A DNA stretch of 64,000 nucleotides from JAGOBP01 sp964550855 (GCA_964550855.1 CAZKBQ010000022.1:1-64000); one strand, 5' to 3'; shown: positions 37,891 to 50,190, counted from the first letter of the stretch. The notes: generated by a model from the sequence alone, not told the origin. Numbers and translations are program-made.

Positions 37891-38469
37891 GTGCGTAATT
37901 TGCGTTCCCCGATCCTGGTGATGGTGCTGCTGGCCGGCGTGCTGCTGGTCATCGGCGTGCCGCTGCTGACGCGCGGCGATCTGGTGCCCCAGCCGGTGGT
38001 CACCGACAGCCCGCCCGTTGAGTATCGCAACGCGGAGCTGGGCTTCCGCCTGACGTATCCCGGCAACTGGCAGACGCTGGTCGATCCGCAGGAACTGCCG
38101 CGCGGCGACAACCTGCACACGGTCGTCTTCTTGCCCAGCACAGCCTCCAAATCGTTGGTCATCGTGTACGTGCAGACGCTGACACAGACCCAAACGCTGG
38201 ATCAGTATGTGGCCGAGCAGATGACGGCGCTGCGCGCCAACGAAGCCGGCGTGCAGTTCTCGCAGCCGGCCGCGCTGGAGCTGGGCAGCGGCGTGGACGC
38301 GCGCGAGACCACGGCGATGATCATGACCGAAGACCCGCCGCGCTGGCAGCGCGTCATCATGGCGATCGACGGCCAGCGCGCCTATGCCCTGTATTACGCC
38401 GGCCCGCCGGAAGGCCGCTATCCCGATACCTTCAATGCCATGATTCAATCCTTCAGCTTCGTCCGATAA
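37891..38469 (+). CDS. PsbP-like lipid-exposed secreted protein
   Basis: A 192-residue protein with an uncleaved-anchor-type N-terminal helix (ILVMVLLAGVLLVIGVPLL) and one PsbP/DUF1795-like domain (YRNAELGFRLTYPGNWQTLVDPQE, then IMAIDGQRAYALYYAGP, FNAMIQSFSF). Such domains are common in Chloroflexota extracellular proteins and have no known single role. GTG start with AAGGAGTCC upstream. It is the last gene of the acyl-CoA cluster. A similar domain opens the M23 protein at 54 kb. Confidence 0.82.
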   Translation: MRNLRSPILVMVLLAGVLLVIGVPLLTRGDLVPQPVVTDSPPVEYRNAELGFRLTYPGNWQTLVDPQELPRGDNLHTVVFLPSTASKSLVIVYVQTLTQTQTLDQYVAEQMTALRANEAGVQFSQPAALELGSGVDARETTAMIMTEDPPRWQRVIMAIDGQRAYALYYAGPPEGRYPDTFNAMIQSFSFVR

Positions 38470-38522
38470 CGGAGCAGACCGGCACGCGCGGCGCGTGATT
38501 CGTCACGCGGGATGAGGATGAG

Positions 38523-39353
38523 ATGCGCATCAATCACAACCTGCTGCCGATGATCGATTACCACAAAGCCAAAACGCTGATGTGGGATCCGCGCACCATT
38601 GAGCTGGCGCAGGATCGCCGCGACTGGGCAGGCATGTCCGAGCGCGAGCGCGATCTGATCCTGCGGGTGGGCGCGCTCTTTCACGCCGGCGAGGAGGCCG
38701 TGGCGCACGATCTGGCCCCGCTGCTGGTGGCCGTGCGACGCGACGGCGGTCATCTTGAAGACGAATTCTTCCTGACGACGCAAATCTTCGAAGAAGCCAA
38801 GCACATGGAATTTTTTGATCGGTGGTTGGAGGATGTCCCCGGCCAGCCGATCGATCTACGCGCCTATCTGGGCCCCCATTACGGCCCGGTCTTTTTCGAG
38901 ATCCTGCCCACCACCCTCAATCGGCTGCTGACCGATCCATCGGCGCGGGCGCAGGTGGAGGCCAGCGTGGTCTATCACCTGATCATCGAGGGTGTGCTGG
39001 CCGAGACCGGCTATCACGGCTTTTATCAGGCGCTCAAAGCGCGCGGCCTGCTGCCCGGCCTGGTGCAGGGTATCGAGCTGGTGCAGCGCGACGAAGCGCG
39101 TCACATCGCCTTTGGCGTGTATTTCCTGCAGCGCCACGTCACCGCCGACCCGGCGCTGTGGACTTTGATCGAGACGCGCATGGGCGAGCTGCTGCCCGCC
39201 GCGCTTGACATCGTGGGCGACACCTTCGCCCCGTACGGCGACGACATCCCGTTCGAACTGGACGTGGCCGAGCTGGTGATGTACGCCAGTGATCAGTTCA
39301 ACCGGCGACTGGCCGCCGTCGAACGCGCCAGACCCGCCGCAGCGGACAGTTGA
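38523..39353 (+). CDS. R2lox-like Mn/Fe ligand-binding oxidase
   Basis: A 276-residue ferritin-like protein of the R2lox group (ribonucleotide reductase R2-like). Probable metal ligands are E57 (AGEEAVAHDL), E91 and H94 (EEAKH), E156 (YHLIIEGVLAE), E191 and H194 (RDEARH). V60 and Y151 sit where the Val-Tyr ether crosslink forms in characterised R2lox. It has no radical Tyr setting of R2 and no nrdA neighbour, so a role in oxidising an unknown, probably lipid-like, substrate is more likely than ribonucleotide reduction. Standard R2lox length is slightly longer. Confidence 0.9.
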   Translation: MRINHNLLPMIDYHKAKTLMWDPRTIELAQDRRDWAGMSERERDLILRVGALFHAGEEAVAHDLAPLLVAVRRDGGHLEDEFFLTTQIFEEAKHMEFFDRWLEDVPGQPIDLRAYLGPHYGPVFFEILPTTLNRLLTDPSARAQVEASVVYHLIIEGVLAETGYHGFYQALKARGLLPGLVQGIELVQRDEARHIAFGVYFLQRHVTADPALWTLIETRMGELLPAALDIVGDTFAPYGDDIPFELDVAELVMYASDQFNRRLAAVERARPAAADS

Positions 39354-39380
39354 TTCACTAAGGGTTGGCCCTAAAATCCA

Positions 39381-40862
39381 ATGTCTGATCGAACCATTGG
39401 CGGCTATGTCATCCAGCAGGAAATCGGGCGCGGCGATGTGGCCACGGTCTATGTGGCGCGCCAGCAGCCGGTAGAGCGCTTCGTTGCGCTCAAACTATTC
39501 GATCGCGTCGATCGCGACGCCGCCGAACGACTGCAGCAGCTGGCGCGCTATCTGGCCCGGCTCGATCACACCAACCTGGTGCCTGTGTATGACGCCGGCC
39601 TGGCGGACGATCAAGTGTACTGGATCATGCGGTACATGCCGGCCGGCACCCTGCACGACCGGTTGAAAACGCAGTCGTTGTCGCCGGCCGAGATCGATCG
39701 GCTGGTGGCACAGATCGCGGCCGCGCTCGATCACGCGCATGGACACGACGTGTTTCACGGTGACTTGAAACCGGGCAACGTGCTGCTCGATCACGCCGGC
39801 AATGCGTTTGTGGCCGACTTCGGCATCGTGCAGGCGCTGCAGGCCACCCCTTCCAACTATCAGGCGCCCGAAGTCCGCACTGGCGAGATTCCCGATGCCC
39901 GATCGGATGTGTACAGCCTGGGGGCGATGATCTATGAGCTGTGGGCGGGGCAGCCGTTGCCGCCGTCGGACGCTTACACGCCCAAGGTGCCGGCTGCGCT
40001 GGAGCCGGTGATTTTGAAGGCGGTTGCGCCCGATCCGGCCCAGCGCTACCAGAGCGCGGGTGAGCTGGCCGAAGCCTACGCGCAGGCGCGCCAGCACGCC
40101 GCGGCTGATGCCGCGCTGGGGGTGCGCCGCATCAGCGCCCGCCGCGAACCGCCGCCGCGCCGCGTGCCTGTGTGGGCGCTCGCCCTGATTGGCTTGATCG
40201 TTGTGATCGGCGGGGCGGCATTGTTGTTGGCACAGCCTCCCGCGGCCGTGCCCGTGCCCACGAATACACCGGCCGCTACGGCACCGGTGATTGGGCCGAC
40301 TGCCTCGTCACTGCCAGTCATGCCGCCGCTCGCGGCCAGTGCCACTGTTGCGGCCACGCGTTTGCCGGCGAACACGCCCGGCGGCGTGTCCACGGCAGCG
40401 CCGACGGCGATGCCCGGCCCGACGACCACCGTTGCCGCCGGCGTTACGTCGGCCGCGCCAACGGCGACGTTGACCGCGACGCCGCGCCCGACCGTGGGGG
40501 CTACGCGATTCGTCGTATCGCCTACGCCGACGATCTCGATCACGGCGTTTGAGCTGCTGATTCCGCGCGAGGATACGCAGACGACGTTGGGATTGACGTT
40601 CCGTACGTTGGTCCAACCGATGGATGCCGGCCCGATCGGCACGTTGTCGATGGCGGTGCCGGCCGTGGAGCCATATGTGATTGACCGGCAGCTGGCGCAG
40701 GTGGGATCGGGCGAGCAGGCGCTGCGCGTGAGCGTGCGCATTCGCTGCGCGGGCGCGCCCACGCCGTTGATCTCGCGCGAGGTGGTGCTGACGCTGCGGA
40801 CGGCCGACGGGCAGCTCGTGCGTACCCAGACGGTCGGCTACGTCAAGCGCTGGTGCGAGTGA
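39381..40862 (+). CDS. Membrane-anchored Ser/Thr protein kinase
   Basis: A 493-residue bacterial PknB-like kinase. Kinase motifs: glycine loop EIGRGDVATVYVAR, Lys in FVALKLF, catalytic loop HGDLKPGNVLLD and VADFGI. The usual HRD is HGD, so this is a non-RD kinase. The activation loop is short. A transmembrane helix (VWALALIGLIVVIGGAALLLA, about 268-288) is followed by a Pro/Thr/Ala-rich external linker and a beta domain (about 380-490) that could sense an external ligand. It likely phosphorylates cytoplasmic targets; none can be identified. The upstream box TAAAAT is only 3 nt from the ATG and was not used as a promoter call. Confidence 0.92.
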   Translation: MSDRTIGGYVIQQEIGRGDVATVYVARQQPVERFVALKLFDRVDRDAAERLQQLARYLARLDHTNLVPVYDAGLADDQVYWIMRYMPAGTLHDRLKTQSLSPAEIDRLVAQIAAALDHAHGHDVFHGDLKPGNVLLDHAGNAFVADFGIVQALQATPSNYQAPEVRTGEIPDARSDVYSLGAMIYELWAGQPLPPSDAYTPKVPAALEPVILKAVAPDPAQRYQSAGELAEAYAQARQHAAADAALGVRRISARREPPPRRVPVWALALIGLIVVIGGAALLLAQPPAAVPVPTNTPAATAPVIGPTASSLPVMPPLAASATVAATRLPANTPGGVSTAAPTAMPGPTTTVAAGVTSAAPTATLTATPRPTVGATRFVVSPTPTISITAFELLIPREDTQTTLGLTFRTLVQPMDAGPIGTLSMAVPAVEPYVIDRQLAQVGSGEQALRVSVRIRCAGAPTPLISREVVLTLRTADGQLVRTQTVGYVKRWCE

Positions 40863-40877
40863 CGGCCAGGAGGCGGC

Positions 40878-41651
40878 ATGACTTACACTGCGATACGGGT
40901 ATCTACTGAGGGTCACGCCGGGCTGATCCGGCTCGATCGGCCGCAGCAGCTCAACGCGCTGAACGCGACGCTGATGGAGGAGGTGGTCGGCGCGCTGGAA
41001 GACTTCGATCGAGACGCGGCAGTGGGCGGCATCGTCATCACCGGCAGTGAGCGCGCGTTTGCGGCGGGAGCCGACATCAAGGAGATGGCGGAGGCGAGCG
41101 CGGTGGAGATGCTGCTGCGCGACAACATCGCCCGCTGGGATCGCATCCGCAAGATCAAGAAGCCGATCATCGCGGCGGTGTCCGGTTTCTGCCTGGGCGG
41201 CGGCTGTGAATTGGCGATGACGTGCGATCTGATCATCGCTTCGGAGTCGGCGCAGTTCGGCCAGCCGGAGGTGAACATCGGCGTGATGCCGGGCGCGGGC
41301 GGCACGCAACGGCTGACGCGGGCGTTGGGCAAGAGCAAGGCCATGGAACTGGTGCTGACCGGGCGGTATTTGTCGGCGCGCGAGGCCGAGCAGCTGGGGC
41401 TGGTGGCGCGCGTGGTGCCGGTGGAGGTTTATCTGGCCGAGGCGTTGAAGTTGGCGAATGAGATTGCGGCGCGCCCGCCGGTGGCCGTGCGCCTGGCGAA
41501 GGAAGCGATCAACAAGGCGTTTGAAACGTCGCTGAGCGAAGGGTTGGAGTACGAGCGGCGTTTGTTCTACTTGCTGTTTGCCACGGAAGATCAGAAGGAA
41601 GGCATGCGGGCGTTTGTGGAAAAACGTCCGGCCCGGTGGCAGGGCCGATAG
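40878..41651 (+). CDS. Enoyl-CoA hydratase
   Basis: A 257-residue crotonase. Oxyanion and catalytic segments are ERAFAAGADIKEMAE, VSGFCLGGGCELAMTCDLI (first Glu in GGCELAM), and FGQPEVNIGVMPGAGGTQRL (second Glu in QPEVN). It hydrates trans-2-enoyl-CoA to 3-hydroxyacyl-CoA in beta-oxidation or the butanoyl-CoA path. AGGAGG lies 7 nt before the ATG. It follows the kinase gene by 15 nt. It complements hbd and thiolase genes at 54-56 kb. Confidence 0.93.
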   Translation: MTYTAIRVSTEGHAGLIRLDRPQQLNALNATLMEEVVGALEDFDRDAAVGGIVITGSERAFAAGADIKEMAEASAVEMLLRDNIARWDRIRKIKKPIIAAVSGFCLGGGCELAMTCDLIIASESAQFGQPEVNIGVMPGAGGTQRLTRALGKSKAMELVLTGRYLSAREAEQLGLVARVVPVEVYLAEALKLANEIAARPPVAVRLAKEAINKAFETSLSEGLEYERRLFYLLFATEDQKEGMRAFVEKRPARWQGR

Positions 41652-41686
41652 GGGCTGGATCGCCGATCGGGTTGTGGTTGAGATCG

Positions 41687-41722
41687 AAAAGAGCGGGGCC
41701 GTGCCAGCGGCTCCGCTCTTTT
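41687..41722. terminator. Bidirectional terminator between enoyl-CoA hydratase and baeRF-like gene
   Basis: A stem of about 14 bp (41687-41700 with 41709-41722) with an A-tract on its 5' side and TTTT on its 3' side, so it can act on both strands. Confidence 0.88.
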
Positions 41723-41745
41723 GATGGATTAGCGTTCGTCGGCCG

Positions 41746-42852
41746 TCAGTATCTCAGCATGGCCGCAATGCCGACCTCGTTCAATTTCATGTGCCCGCGC
41801 ACCACTTCCACGCGACCTTTCTGTTCCACCACTTTGCTGATGGCGGCTTCGACCGCATCCGGGATCTGGGTGAACTGCCCGCCACAGAACGGGCAGCGCG
41901 CCATGGATTGCGCACTGAGGTAGCCGCACTGACCGCACTGGTAGCCGGGCGATTTGAAGCCCTCGGCCACCAGCAGAGTCTGCACCTGGCCGGCATGTGC
42001 GGCGCGCAGCACGTCGCCGAGGCGCGCGGCGCCACCGCTGCCTTTGGCCGCGGCGGTGATGGCGGCGTCGGCCAGTTCGGCTTCGCGCCGGGCTTCGTGC
42101 GCTTCCACCAGTTCCATGGCGCGATCGCGAATCAGCAGGTCGGGCTGGTCGATGTCGGCGTTGAAGGTGCCGATGATGCGCTCGGCGCAGGGCTGCGGCA
42201 GGTAGCTGCGGAGCTCGTTGAGTACCTCGGCGTTGCCGCCCAGCACGACGTAGCGCGGCGAGTGTTTTTCGCAGAAGGCGGCCAGCGCGGCCGCGGCGTC
42301 TTTGACGTTGCGCTTGACTTTCTCGATCTCCTTCCGGTCGGTTGCGACGTCGGCGTCGCGCCGGCGGCTGGTGGAGATGGCGTTGACGCCCGATTTGACG
42401 CGCCGCACTTCTTCGCCCAGCACGCCGGCGCTGTCGATGACTTCACCCATCTGCACGAAGATGAAGCGGGCACCCTGCCGATCGACCAGGGCGACGACAA
42501 AGCGGCCGTAGGCATCCCACAGGTTGGCCAGCGGTGTGAGATAGGGCCGCGGGCCGATCGAGATGGAATCGATAATCGGGACGGCCAGAGAATAGACCTT
42601 CCAGAAATTTTCGGTCTGATTGGAGAAGATGGCCAATCCGCGGCCGCTCCAATCGTATTCGTGATCGAAGAAGGCTTCGACTCGCGCCGCGTCGCCGTTG
42701 GCGCGGCCGGCCACGCTGTGCAGCAGGTGGCGCAGCGTCAAGCGGTATTCGTCGCGAGTGCGGCGGGTCGGATCAACGTTCAGGGTCAGGCTTAGGACGG
42801 GGTGCTGGCTGTGATATTCGGCGAGCTGCTGCAAATCTTCTTTGCTAAACAC
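41746..42852 (-). CDS. Bacterial eRF1-like (baeRF/VLRF1-type) protein with zinc ribbon
   Basis: A 368-residue protein resembling bacterial homologues of archaeal/eukaryotic release factor 1. The N-terminal segment (LSLTLNVDP...) and VVALVDRQGARFIFVQMGE are characteristic, and the C-terminal part carries a CGQC-CPFC zinc ribbon (about 309-328). The catalytic GGQ or Gln-bearing loop of active hydrolases is not seen; the corresponding region reads NAISTSRRRDADVA. It may act on ribosome-bound peptidyl-tRNA or have lost hydrolysis. The function is inferred from family only. It has no linked partner gene. Confidence 0.75.
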   Translation of the reverse strand: MFSKEDLQQLAEYHSQHPVLSLTLNVDPTRRTRDEYRLTLRHLLHSVAGRANGDAARVEAFFDHEYDWSGRGLAIFSNQTENFWKVYSLAVPIIDSISIGPRPYLTPLANLWDAYGRFVVALVDRQGARFIFVQMGEVIDSAGVLGEEVRRVKSGVNAISTSRRRDADVATDRKEIEKVKRNVKDAAAALAAFCEKHSPRYVVLGGNAEVLNELRSYLPQPCAERIIGTFNADIDQPDLLIRDRAMELVEAHEARREAELADAAITAAAKGSGGAARLGDVLRAAHAGQVQTLLVAEGFKSPGYQCGQCGYLSAQSMARCPFCGGQFTQIPDAVEAAISKVVEQKGRVEVVRGHMKLNEVGIAAMLRY

Positions 42853-42923
42853 GACACGCCTCCTGTCAAAGAATGAAACGGCGGCCGCGTCTGCCGCGGT
42901 GCGGCGGCGACCAGCCGTTTGAA

Positions 42924-44111
42924 CTAACGGGGTCGTTCAACCAGGGTGAGTGGCACCTCCAGCGTTTCGCCATCGCGCAGGATCGTCATGATGACGGTCT
43001 GGCCCACCGTCTTGCGGCTGGTGAGCAGCGCGATCATCTGATCGAAGCTGGTGACGGCTTCGCCGTCAAGGGCAATGATGATGTCGCCGCCGGCCGACAC
43101 CGGCAGGCCGCGGACGGTCACCTGCCGCGAGCCGCCCCGCAGGCCGGCCAGATCGGCCGGGCCGCCGTCGACGACGGACGAGATGAGCACGCCTTTTTCC
43201 ACGGGCAGATTGAGTGCGGCGGCCAGCTCGGCTGTGGTGAAATGATTGTCAACGCTGACACCCAGGTACGGGTATGACGTGCGCCCGTCGCGAATGAGCT
43301 GCTGGGCGACGCGCTTGACCGTGTTGGACGGCACGGCGAAGCCCACACCGGAGTTGGCGCGATTGGTGCCGCTGGTGCGGATGGCGGTGTTGACGCCGAT
43401 GACCTGCCCGCGCGAGTTGAGCAGCGGGCCGCCGGAGTTGCCGGGATTGATGGCCGCGTCGGTCTGGATGATGTCGGGATTGGAGAAGCGCGAGCTGGCG
43501 TCCACGCTGTCGGCCGGCAGGGTGCGGCCCAGCCCGCTGACGATGCCCACCGTCATCGTGCCCACCAGCCCGAACGGGTTGCCGATGGCGATGACGCGGT
43601 GGCCGACACGCACGGTATCGGAGTCGCCGATTTCGAGAGGGAACAATTTGGCCCGATCGATATTGACTTTGATCACGGCCAGATCGCTATAGGGATCCGC
43701 GCCAACCAGTTTGGCCACGGCCACACTGCCGTCGGCGAAGGTCACGTCAATTTCATCGGCGCCCTCGATGACGTGGTTGTTGGTGACAATGTGCCCATCC
43801 TGATCGATGACGAACCCGGAGCCGGAGCCGAACTCGGTCAGGTCGGCGGTGCCCAGGCTGCCGGACACGTCGATGTTGACCACGCCGGGATTGGTTCGAT
43901 CGTAGATGTTGGCCAGCAGGGCTTCTTCCGCGTCGGCGGAAATGGCGATCTGGGGCGGGAGCGGCGTGGGCGAAGCGGCCGGTGTGGGCGCGAACCTGCC
44001 CAGCGAGACCGGGGTGACCGGCGTGGGCGTTTCAAACACACTAAACTCGCGGCAGCCCGGCAGCAACAGCACCATCATAAAGGCCACAATCACAGACTTG
44101 ATCAGCTTCAT
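42924..44111 (-). CDS. HtrA/DegP-like serine protease lipoprotein with PDZ domain
   Basis: A 395-residue protease. The lipobox LLLPGC at the N-terminus marks Cys20 as the likely lipid attachment, followed by a Pro-rich linker. The S1 triad is His in VTNNHVIEG, Asp in SDLAVIKV and Ser in GNSGGPLL. The C-terminal PDZ domain contains KGVLISSVVDGGPADLAGLRGG and GGDIIIALDGEAVTSFDQM. It is probably anchored on the outer face of the membrane and deals with misfolded proteins. It lies 24 nt behind the DnaJ-like gene on the same strand, a plausible stress operon. Confidence 0.93.
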   Translation of the reverse strand: MKLIKSVIVAFMMVLLLPGCREFSVFETPTPVTPVSLGRFAPTPAASPTPLPPQIAISADAEEALLANIYDRTNPGVVNIDVSGSLGTADLTEFGSGSGFVIDQDGHIVTNNHVIEGADEIDVTFADGSVAVAKLVGADPYSDLAVIKVNIDRAKLFPLEIGDSDTVRVGHRVIAIGNPFGLVGTMTVGIVSGLGRTLPADSVDASSRFSNPDIIQTDAAINPGNSGGPLLNSRGQVIGVNTAIRTSGTNRANSGVGFAVPSNTVKRVAQQLIRDGRTSYPYLGVSVDNHFTTAELAAALNLPVEKGVLISSVVDGGPADLAGLRGGSRQVTVRGLPVSAGGDIIIALDGEAVTSFDQMIALLTSRKTVGQTVIMTILRDGETLEVPLTLVERPR

Positions 44112-44135
44112 CTCCAGTCCATTCCTCGCATCAAT

Positions 44136-45050
44136 CTACCTGCGCTGGTCGGCCAGCTGCCGAAACAGCTTCTTTTCGGTTTCCGTCAGATGAGTGGGCA
44201 AGGCGACCTGCACCTTGACCAGCAAATCGCCATGGTTGTGTGGATCGCGCAGCTGTGGCATGCCCTGGCCGCGCAGGCGGAAGACACGCCCCGGCTGAGT
44301 CTCGGGCGGGATTTTGAGTTTGGCTTCGCCCAGCATGGTGGGGACGGTGACTTCGCCGCCCAGCACCAGCGTATACAGGTCGGCGGTTACGGTGACTTTG
44401 AGATCGTCGCCGCTGCGCTCGAAGACGGCGTCCGGTTTGACATTGACGACGAGGTACAGATCGCCGGCAGCCCCGCCTGCCTGGCCTTCGCCACCCTGTC
44501 CGGCCACGCGCACGCGCGAACCGGTCTTGACGCCGGGTGGAATTTTGACTTCCAGCTTCTGGCCGTCTTTCTGCAGCGATAGCGTGACACCCGAGTAAGC
44601 TTCCCTCAGGTCGATGTCAACCGGATGATCGTAATCGCGGCCGCGGGCCGGCCCGCGCGTCGAAGCGCCGCGCCTGCCGCCGACTCCGCCCATGCCGCCG
44701 AAAATCTGCGTGAAGAAGTCAGAGAAGCCGCCGCTGCCGCCAAACAGATCGTTGAGATCGACCGACTGGCCGGTGGTCCATTGGCTCCAGTCGAAGCCGC
44801 CGGGCTGGCCGCCCATGCGCTCGTATTGCTGCCATTGCGAACCGAGCTGGTCGTACTTGCGGCGCTTGTCAGGATCGCTCAGCACTTCGTTGGCTTCGTT
44901 GATTTCTTTGAATTTGGCTTCGGCCTGTTTGTCGCCCGGATTGTTGTCGGGATGGTGCTGGCGGGCCAGTTTGCGATAGGCCTTCTTGATGTCGGCCGCC
45001 GTGGCTGTCCGCGGGACGCCGAGGATCTGGTAATAGTCCTTGTATTCCAT
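44136..45050 (-). CDS. cbpA: CbpA-type DnaJ co-chaperone
   Basis: A 304-residue J-domain protein. J-domain at 1-70 with the HPD motif (QHHPDNNPGDK), then a Gly-rich region (GGSGGFSDFFTQIFGGMGGVGG), then two C-terminal peptide-binding domains (VDIDLREAYSGVTLSLQKDG, KIPPGVKTGSRVRVAGQG). The DnaJ Cys-rich zinc fingers are absent, so it is CbpA-type. It stimulates DnaK. The TATAAT box (45098-45093) is followed first by a small ORF (45087-45052) ending 1 nt before this ATG. The ribosome-binding site is weak. First gene of the htrA operon. Confidence 0.93.
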   Translation of the reverse strand: MEYKDYYQILGVPRTATAADIKKAYRKLARQHHPDNNPGDKQAEAKFKEINEANEVLSDPDKRRKYDQLGSQWQQYERMGGQPGGFDWSQWTTGQSVDLNDLFGGSGGFSDFFTQIFGGMGGVGGRRGASTRGPARGRDYDHPVDIDLREAYSGVTLSLQKDGQKLEVKIPPGVKTGSRVRVAGQGGEGQAGGAAGDLYLVVNVKPDAVFERSGDDLKVTVTADLYTLVLGGEVTVPTMLGEAKLKIPPETQPGRVFRLRGQGMPQLRDPHNHGDLLVKVQVALPTHLTETEKKLFRQLADQRR

Positions 45051-45051
45051 G

Positions 45052-45087
45052 TTAACCTGCGTTGGTGCCCAATGAAAGCACGTTCAT
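45052..45087 (-). CDS. Possible leaderless mini-ORF before cbpA
   Basis: ATG at 45087, 5 nt behind a TATAAT box, opens an 11-codon frame (MNVLSLGTNAG) whose TAA ends 1 nt before the cbpA ATG. Such geometry could couple translation of cbpA to a leaderless message. It is short enough to be chance. Confidence 0.3.
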   Translation of the reverse strand: MNVLSLGTNAG

Positions 45088-45098
45088 AAAATATTATA

Positions 45099-45507
45099 CC
45101 CTGAATACCGCCGTCGGCGGATTCGAGTCTAAGGACAATGATACGGCGAGATCATTAGATGCGCATAAGCACCTTCCGGTGGGCGGCGCCATGGGCCGCC
45201 GCCGGGCCGTCGGGCAAGAAGGAACAATCGGGCTTGGCAGGCAGGGTAGGATCGGGCGCTGGCTCAGCGGCGCTTGTCAGAAATTTTATCATAAAGTCGG
45301 GCGCCGGCCACGTGTGATCCCGCGTTGGAATTGGCCTATGTTAAGACCATAGTGTCTAATCGACGTGAATGGAAGATGATCACGCAAAACCATGCCTTAT
45401 GTCACTCGTCTTGCGCGGCGTCTGGTGGGATAGTTGTTAGCGTTGGAATACTATACTTTTCACCCACGCGCGTATGGCGGGGGTCGAGACCGAGCAGGAG
45501 ATAAGCA
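45099..45507. other. Long divergent intergenic region upstream of PFOR
   Basis: About 410 bp without a supported gene. It contains a GC palindrome (GCGGCGCCATGGGCCGCCGC around 45183-45202), small hairpins, and a TATACT box at 45452-45457 that could start the PFOR transcript about 45 nt before its ATG. The -35 box is poor. No recognised riboswitch or RNA was seen. Confidence 0.6.
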
Positions 45508-49095
<3,588 letters not shown>

Positions 49096-49108
49096 TCCTT
49101 CACCCCAC

Positions 49109-49134
49109 CCCCTCTCCCGTTATCGGGAGAGGGG
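49109..49134. repeat. Perfect palindrome between PFOR and DHOD-like genes
   Basis: An 11-bp inverted repeat (49109-49119 with 49124-49134) with loop TTAT; the arms are CCCCTCTCCCG and its complement. No T-run follows. It may be a mobile palindromic element or an mRNA-stabilising hairpin. Confidence 0.75.
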
Positions 49135-49150
49135 CTAATGGAGCCAACCA

Positions 49151-50155
49151 ATGATCGACCTAACCACCACCTACATGGGGCTTACTCTCAAGAATCCACT
49201 CGTGCCGTCGGCGTCGCCGCTGTCCAAGTCGCTGGATACGATGAAGCGGCTGGAGGATCACGGGGCGGCCGCGATTGTGATGTATTCACTCTTTGAAGAA
49301 CAGATCGAGCACGAGAGCCAGGAGCTGAATCACTATCTGACTTATGGCGCGGAAAGCTATGCCGAGGCCACCTCGTACTTTCCCGATCTGGGCCACTACA
49401 ACCTGGGGCCGGACCTGTATCTGGAGCACATCCGCAAAGCCAAGGCCGCGCTGGGCATCCCGGTGATTGCCAGCCTGAACGGCATCTCCAAGGGCGGCTG
49501 GACGCGCTATGCCCGGTTGATGGAAGAAGCGGGCGCGGATGGGCTGGAACTCAACGTCTATCACATCCCAACGGATGTGTTCGTCAGCAGCGGCGCGGTC
49601 GAGCAGATGTATCTGGACCTGGTGCGCGAAGTCAAGAACACCGTCAAGATTCCGATCGCCGTCAAGATGATGCACTTCTTCAGCAGCATCCCTTATATGG
49701 CCGCGCAGCTCGATCGGGCCGGCGCCAACGCGCTGGTGATGTTCAACCGCTTCTACCAGCCCGACATCGATCTGGAGGATCTGGAGGTGGTGGCCAACCT
49801 CACGCTGAGCAGCAGTTACGAGCTGCGCCTGCGCCTGCGCTGGGCGGCGATCCTGTTCGGCCAGATCGTCGCCGATATGGCGCTGACGGGCGGCGTCCAC
49901 ACCGCCGAAGATGTCGTCAAATCGATGATGGTCGGCGCCAAGGTGGCGCAGATGGCGTCGGTGCTGCTGCACAACGGCGTGCAGGCGCTGGGCGACATCC
50001 TGGTCGATCTGGAGCGCTGGCTGGAGACGCACGAGTACGAATCGATTCGGCAGATGCAAGGCAGCATGAGCCAGCGCCATGTGGCGAACACGGCGGCCTT
50101 CGAGCGCGCCAACTACATGAAGGTGCTGCAGTCGTTTGAGACCCGCATGGCGTAG
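49151..50155 (+). CDS. Dihydroorotate dehydrogenase-like flavoprotein
   Basis: A 334-residue TIM-barrel protein. Residues TYMGLTLKNPLVPSASPLSKS at the N-terminus, VIASLNGISKGGWTRYARLMEEAGADGLELN and IPIAVKMMHFF match the PyrD/DHOD family. Some family residues of true DHOD are changed, and similar proteins are commonly found next to PFOR genes rather than pyrimidine genes, so a role linked to PFOR is more likely than pyrimidine synthesis. FMN binding is expected. It follows PFOR by 55 nt, with the palindrome between them. Confidence 0.85.
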   Translation: MIDLTTTYMGLTLKNPLVPSASPLSKSLDTMKRLEDHGAAAIVMYSLFEEQIEHESQELNHYLTYGAESYAEATSYFPDLGHYNLGPDLYLEHIRKAKAALGIPVIASLNGISKGGWTRYARLMEEAGADGLELNVYHIPTDVFVSSGAVEQMYLDLVREVKNTVKIPIAVKMMHFFSSIPYMAAQLDRAGANALVMFNRFYQPDIDLEDLEVVANLTLSSSYELRLRLRWAAILFGQIVADMALTGGVHTAEDVVKSMMVGAKVAQMASVLLHNGVQALGDILVDLERWLETHEYESIRQMQGSMSQRHVANTAAFERANYMKVLQSFETRMA

Positions 50156-50190
50156 CCCGACGACGACCGCGCGCCACTGTTGATTGATAC

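Noticed and set aside
45099..45507. Riboswitch upstream of PFOR
   Set aside because: Only generic hairpins were seen; no known ligand-binding core.
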